64,000 nt of DNA. Source: JANSWY01 sp965267245 (GTDB taxonomy: Bacteria; Bacteroidota; Bacteroidia; Cytophagales; Cyclobacteriaceae). The stretch is taken from positions 186,001-250,000 of the forward strand of contig OZ253939.1 in assembly GCA_965267245.1 (NCBI GenBank). Reading direction: 5' to 3'. Each line of letters begins with the position of its first letter. Positions within the stretch are counted from its first letter, which is position 1. Positions 62,042 to 64,000 of the stretch are shown in pieces. The notes beneath the pieces were generated by a model. That model saw only the letters and a list, made by a program, of their open reading frames with translations, ran no database searches and was not told the origin of the DNA. The position numbers and the translations under genes were made by a program.

Positions 62042-63250
62042 TTGAAATTCAATTCATTTCAATTCAATGCAGCTCTTCAGGATGGATTAGATGCCATGGG
62101 CTTTGAAGAAGCGACTCCTATCCAGGAGCAAGCGATACCCCATATTGTTGCGGGGCATGACCTGATCGGTTGTGCTCAAACAGGAACTGGTAAGACAGCA
62201 GCATTTGTATTACCAGTATTACACAAAATTGCCGAAGAGCCAAGTGACCATGTAAGTGCTTTGATTCTTGCGCCTACCAGAGAGTTGGTTCAGCAAATTG
62301 ATCAACAAATCGAGGGTTTAGCCTATTTTACCAATGCCAGTTCGGTTCCCGTATACGGTGGAGGTGATGGGGCGGTATGGGCAAAACAGCAGAAGGCGAT
62401 TATTCGGGGTGTGGATATAATTGTAGCCGCTCCGGGAAGGTTGATTGCTCTTCTTAACTCAGATAAAGTAAATCTTCATCATATCAAGTACCTCATACTG
62501 GATGAAGCTGACAAAATGTTGGATATGGGTTTTGCTGATGACATCATGAGAATTGTGAAGCAGCTTCCCATAAAACGCCAGAATATTCTATTCTCGGCAA
62601 CAATGCCTCCTAAGATCAGAAAGTTTGCAGGTGAGCTTTTACATGAACCCAAAGAAGTTACAATTGCTATTTCAAAACCTGCTGAAGGTGTGTCCCAGAA
62701 GGCATTTTTGACCTATGATGAGCAAAAACTTCCACTTTTAGAATGGTTTCTCAAGCGAGGAGTGTATCACTCTGCCATCATTTTTGCTTCTACAAAAGAT
62801 AAAGTTCACCAATTGTATAGGACACTGAAGAAAAATGACTTGAGTGTTGCTGCGTTTAGTTCTGATTTGGAACAATCCGAAAGGGAAGCCATCATGCAAT
62901 CCTTCAAGGCCAAGAGAATTCAAATCCTCATCGGGACCGATATTCTTTCCAGGGGAATTGATGTTGAAGGAATTTCACTGGTGGTAAATTATGATGTCCC
63001 ACCAGATCCAGAAGATTATGTGCACCGGATTGGGAGAACGGCCAGAGCTGATCAAAAAGGAGAGGCCATTACTTTCATCAATGAAGCCGATCAACAAAAG
63101 TTTTCTCGTATTGAAAAGCTGATTGAAAAGGAAATCATGAAGACCAGTAGCTTACCAGCTCGTCTCGGTGAAGGCCCGGCTTACAATCCAAGATCCGGCG
63201 GAGGAGGAAAAAAATGGGGTAAACGTAAGTTCCATAAGAAGAAAAAATAA
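62042..63250 (+). CDS. DEAD-box RNA helicase
   Basis: A 402-residue helicase from a TTG start (KFNSFQFNAALQDGL follows); no ATG exists in frame upstream. Motifs in order: Q motif GFEEATPIQEQAIP, Walker A AQTGTGKT, Ia PTRELVQQ, II DEADKML, III SATMP, then HRIGRTAR in motif VI and a glycine/lysine-rich basic tail (GGGGKKWGKRKFHKKKK) for RNA binding. It unwinds RNA, likely in ribosome assembly or mRNA decay at low temperature. The short tail is typical of Bacteroidota members. Confidence 0.96.
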   Translation: MKFNSFQFNAALQDGLDAMGFEEATPIQEQAIPHIVAGHDLIGCAQTGTGKTAAFVLPVLHKIAEEPSDHVSALILAPTRELVQQIDQQIEGLAYFTNASSVPVYGGGDGAVWAKQQKAIIRGVDIIVAAPGRLIALLNSDKVNLHHIKYLILDEADKMLDMGFADDIMRIVKQLPIKRQNILFSATMPPKIRKFAGELLHEPKEVTIAISKPAEGVSQKAFLTYDEQKLPLLEWFLKRGVYHSAIIFASTKDKVHQLYRTLKKNDLSVAAFSSDLEQSEREAIMQSFKAKRIQILIGTDILSRGIDVEGISLVVNYDVPPDPEDYVHRIGRTARADQKGEAITFINEADQQKFSRIEKLIEKEIMKTSSLPARLGEGPAYNPRSGGGGKKWGKRKFHKKKK

Positions 63251-63301
63251 TCATCTTTCATTTGAACCTTTCTCATTTTATGCCGACTATTAGGCAGGAT
63301 A

Positions 63302-63865
63302 ATGAGAAATCCGGCAGACATATACGACGAGTGGTTGGTACTAAAGTGTCAATCAGGAGATAAGGAGGCCCTGTCTTCTCTAATTGAAAAATGGCACCAC
63401 AAAGTACTTAGTCAGGCATACTTCCAAATCAAGGATAATGAAGGTGCACAGGATGTGGTTCAGGAGGTCTGGTCTGCAGTGATTAATTCTATCCACAAGC
63501 TTAAGGAGCCGGCGAAATTCAAAAGTTGGTTGTACCGAATCGTTTATGTAAAGTCCATTGACTGGATCAGGGAAAAGCAAAAGGTAAAAAAACACCTGGA
63601 TAAAAGGTGGGAAGTGGAAAATGAATTGAATGCGGAGAGCAAGGATGAGACAGAGGCTAATTTACAGCTGATTTTGAGAGCTCTAAAGGACATGAATGAC
63701 CAGGAAAGGTTGGTTATCCGGTTGTTTTATTTGGAAAGCCATTCTCTAAAATCCATTGCAGAAATCTTGGATATGCCGATAGGTAGCGTGAAGAGCAAAA
63801 TGTTTTACGCCAGAGAAAGATTAAAGAAACTAATAAAGTCAAAAATATATGAAACGCAAGCATGA
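63302..63865 (+). CDS. ECF-type RNA polymerase sigma factor
   Basis: A 187-residue ECF sigma factor. Region 2: VLSQAYFQIKDNEGAQDVVQEVWSAVINSIHKL and FKSWLYRIVYVKSIDWIRE. Region 4: MNDQERLVIRLFYLESHSLKSIAEILDMPIGSVKSKMFYARERLK. The following gene, a putative anti-sigma protein, starts 17 nt before this stop codon, so translation is coupled. This is the fourth ECF factor in the window; it lies 51 nt after the helicase gene. Confidence 0.94.
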   Translation: MRNPADIYDEWLVLKCQSGDKEALSSLIEKWHHKVLSQAYFQIKDNEGAQDVVQEVWSAVINSIHKLKEPAKFKSWLYRIVYVKSIDWIREKQKVKKHLDKRWEVENELNAESKDETEANLQLILRALKDMNDQERLVIRLFYLESHSLKSIAEILDMPIGSVKSKMFYARERLKKLIKSKIYETQA

Positions 63866-64000
63866 TGATATCGATGAAATGATAAGGCAGGCGCTTTCTA
63901 AGGAAGATGCCAGGTTTTATGAAGAATTAGAAGAGGAATCTCTACCAGAAATGTGGTTAGGACTATATAAAGGCAAAATGAAGTGGATCAGGATCTATGC
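63849..64000 (+). CDS. DUF6768-like protein, partial (window end)
   Basis: Only the first 50 residues are present. MKRKHDDIDEMIRQALSKED and PEMWLGLYKGKMKW resemble the DUF6768 family of small membrane proteins encoded directly after ECF sigma factors, which probably act as anti-sigma factors. The gene overlaps the sigma gene by 17 nt. Transmembrane segments would lie beyond the window. Family call is moderate. Confidence 0.7.
   Translation, partial: MKRKHDDIDEMIRQALSKEDARFYEELEEESLPEMWLGLYKGKMKWIRIY

Noticed and set aside
1..64000. tRNA genes, rRNA genes, CRISPR arrays and transposases
   Set aside because: I looked through all intergenic regions and proteins and found no cloverleaf, repeat-spacer array or transposase/integrase motif.

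Overview
The window looks like chromosomal DNA of a marine-type Bacteroidota, most likely order Cytophagales. Base composition is AT-rich. Two exported proteins end in type IX secretion (Por) sorting domains, and LytTR/LytS two-component systems are frequent. Several clean promoters match the Bacteroidota form TTG-N19..21-TAnnTTTG. Families such as DUF763, DUF6768-like, GCS2-CBS, a permease-prefix ABC transporter with PadR, and LVIVD 'choice-of-anchor B' proteins fit the same phylum. I saw no tRNA, rRNA, CRISPR array, prophage or intact insertion sequence.

Layout. 1-2 kb: an exported YidD-domain protein and two paralogous TPR proteins with hydrophobic tails. 2-6 kb: an acyl-CoA dehydrogenase under a doubled palindrome, divergent from a LytS/LytTR pair. 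6-12.7 kb: two Rossmann-fold oxidoreductases, smc, a small anchored protein and an orphan LytTR regulator. 12.7-18.6 kb: a subtilase lipoprotein, citrate synthase, an SPFH protein, a lipoprotein and an FKBP. 18.6-23 kb: an ABC permease with PadR, and tyrS. 23-28 kb: a barrel-like protein with an S41 protease, a GC-rich patch, then a GCS2-CBS ligase with an aspartoacylase-like hydrolase. 28-36 kb: msrA, DUF763, an ECF41-like sigma factor, a desaturase, DUF3052 and a giant propeller membrane protein. 36-42 kb: an MBL hydrolase, two tandem T9SS propellers, cyclophilin and a receiver-only regulator. 42-50 kb: two homologous tiny proteins, rhodanese, BAX inhibitor-1, an ECF sigma with membrane partner, Na/Pi transporter, and Lrp divergent from a DUF1338 enzyme. 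50-57.5 kb: a barrel protein, MFS transporter, ECF/anti-sigma pair, MORN protein, and a gluconate operon with a kinase-dehydrogenase fusion. 57.7-64 kb: intradiol dioxygenase and pirin genes ending in a decayed LytS/LytTR system, an RNA-like transcription unit, a STAS-like gene, a DEAD helicase and a fourth ECF operon cut by the window end.

The signals least explained by ordinary annotation are these. (1) A perfect TATGCATGCATA palindrome occurs four times, always just upstream of a gene, and at the identical distance (61 nt) from two unrelated start codons. (2) Two gapless-alignable proteins of 55 and 58 residues lie 1.3 kb apart. (3) Two promoter-to-terminator units have no ordinary gene. 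(4) A LytS/LytTR pair has collapsed by frameshift, nonsense mutation and a fusing deletion. (5) A gluconokinase-6-phosphogluconate dehydrogenase fusion has a cofactor loop that suggests NAD use. (6) Candidate operators fit Lrp and PadR self-regulation.
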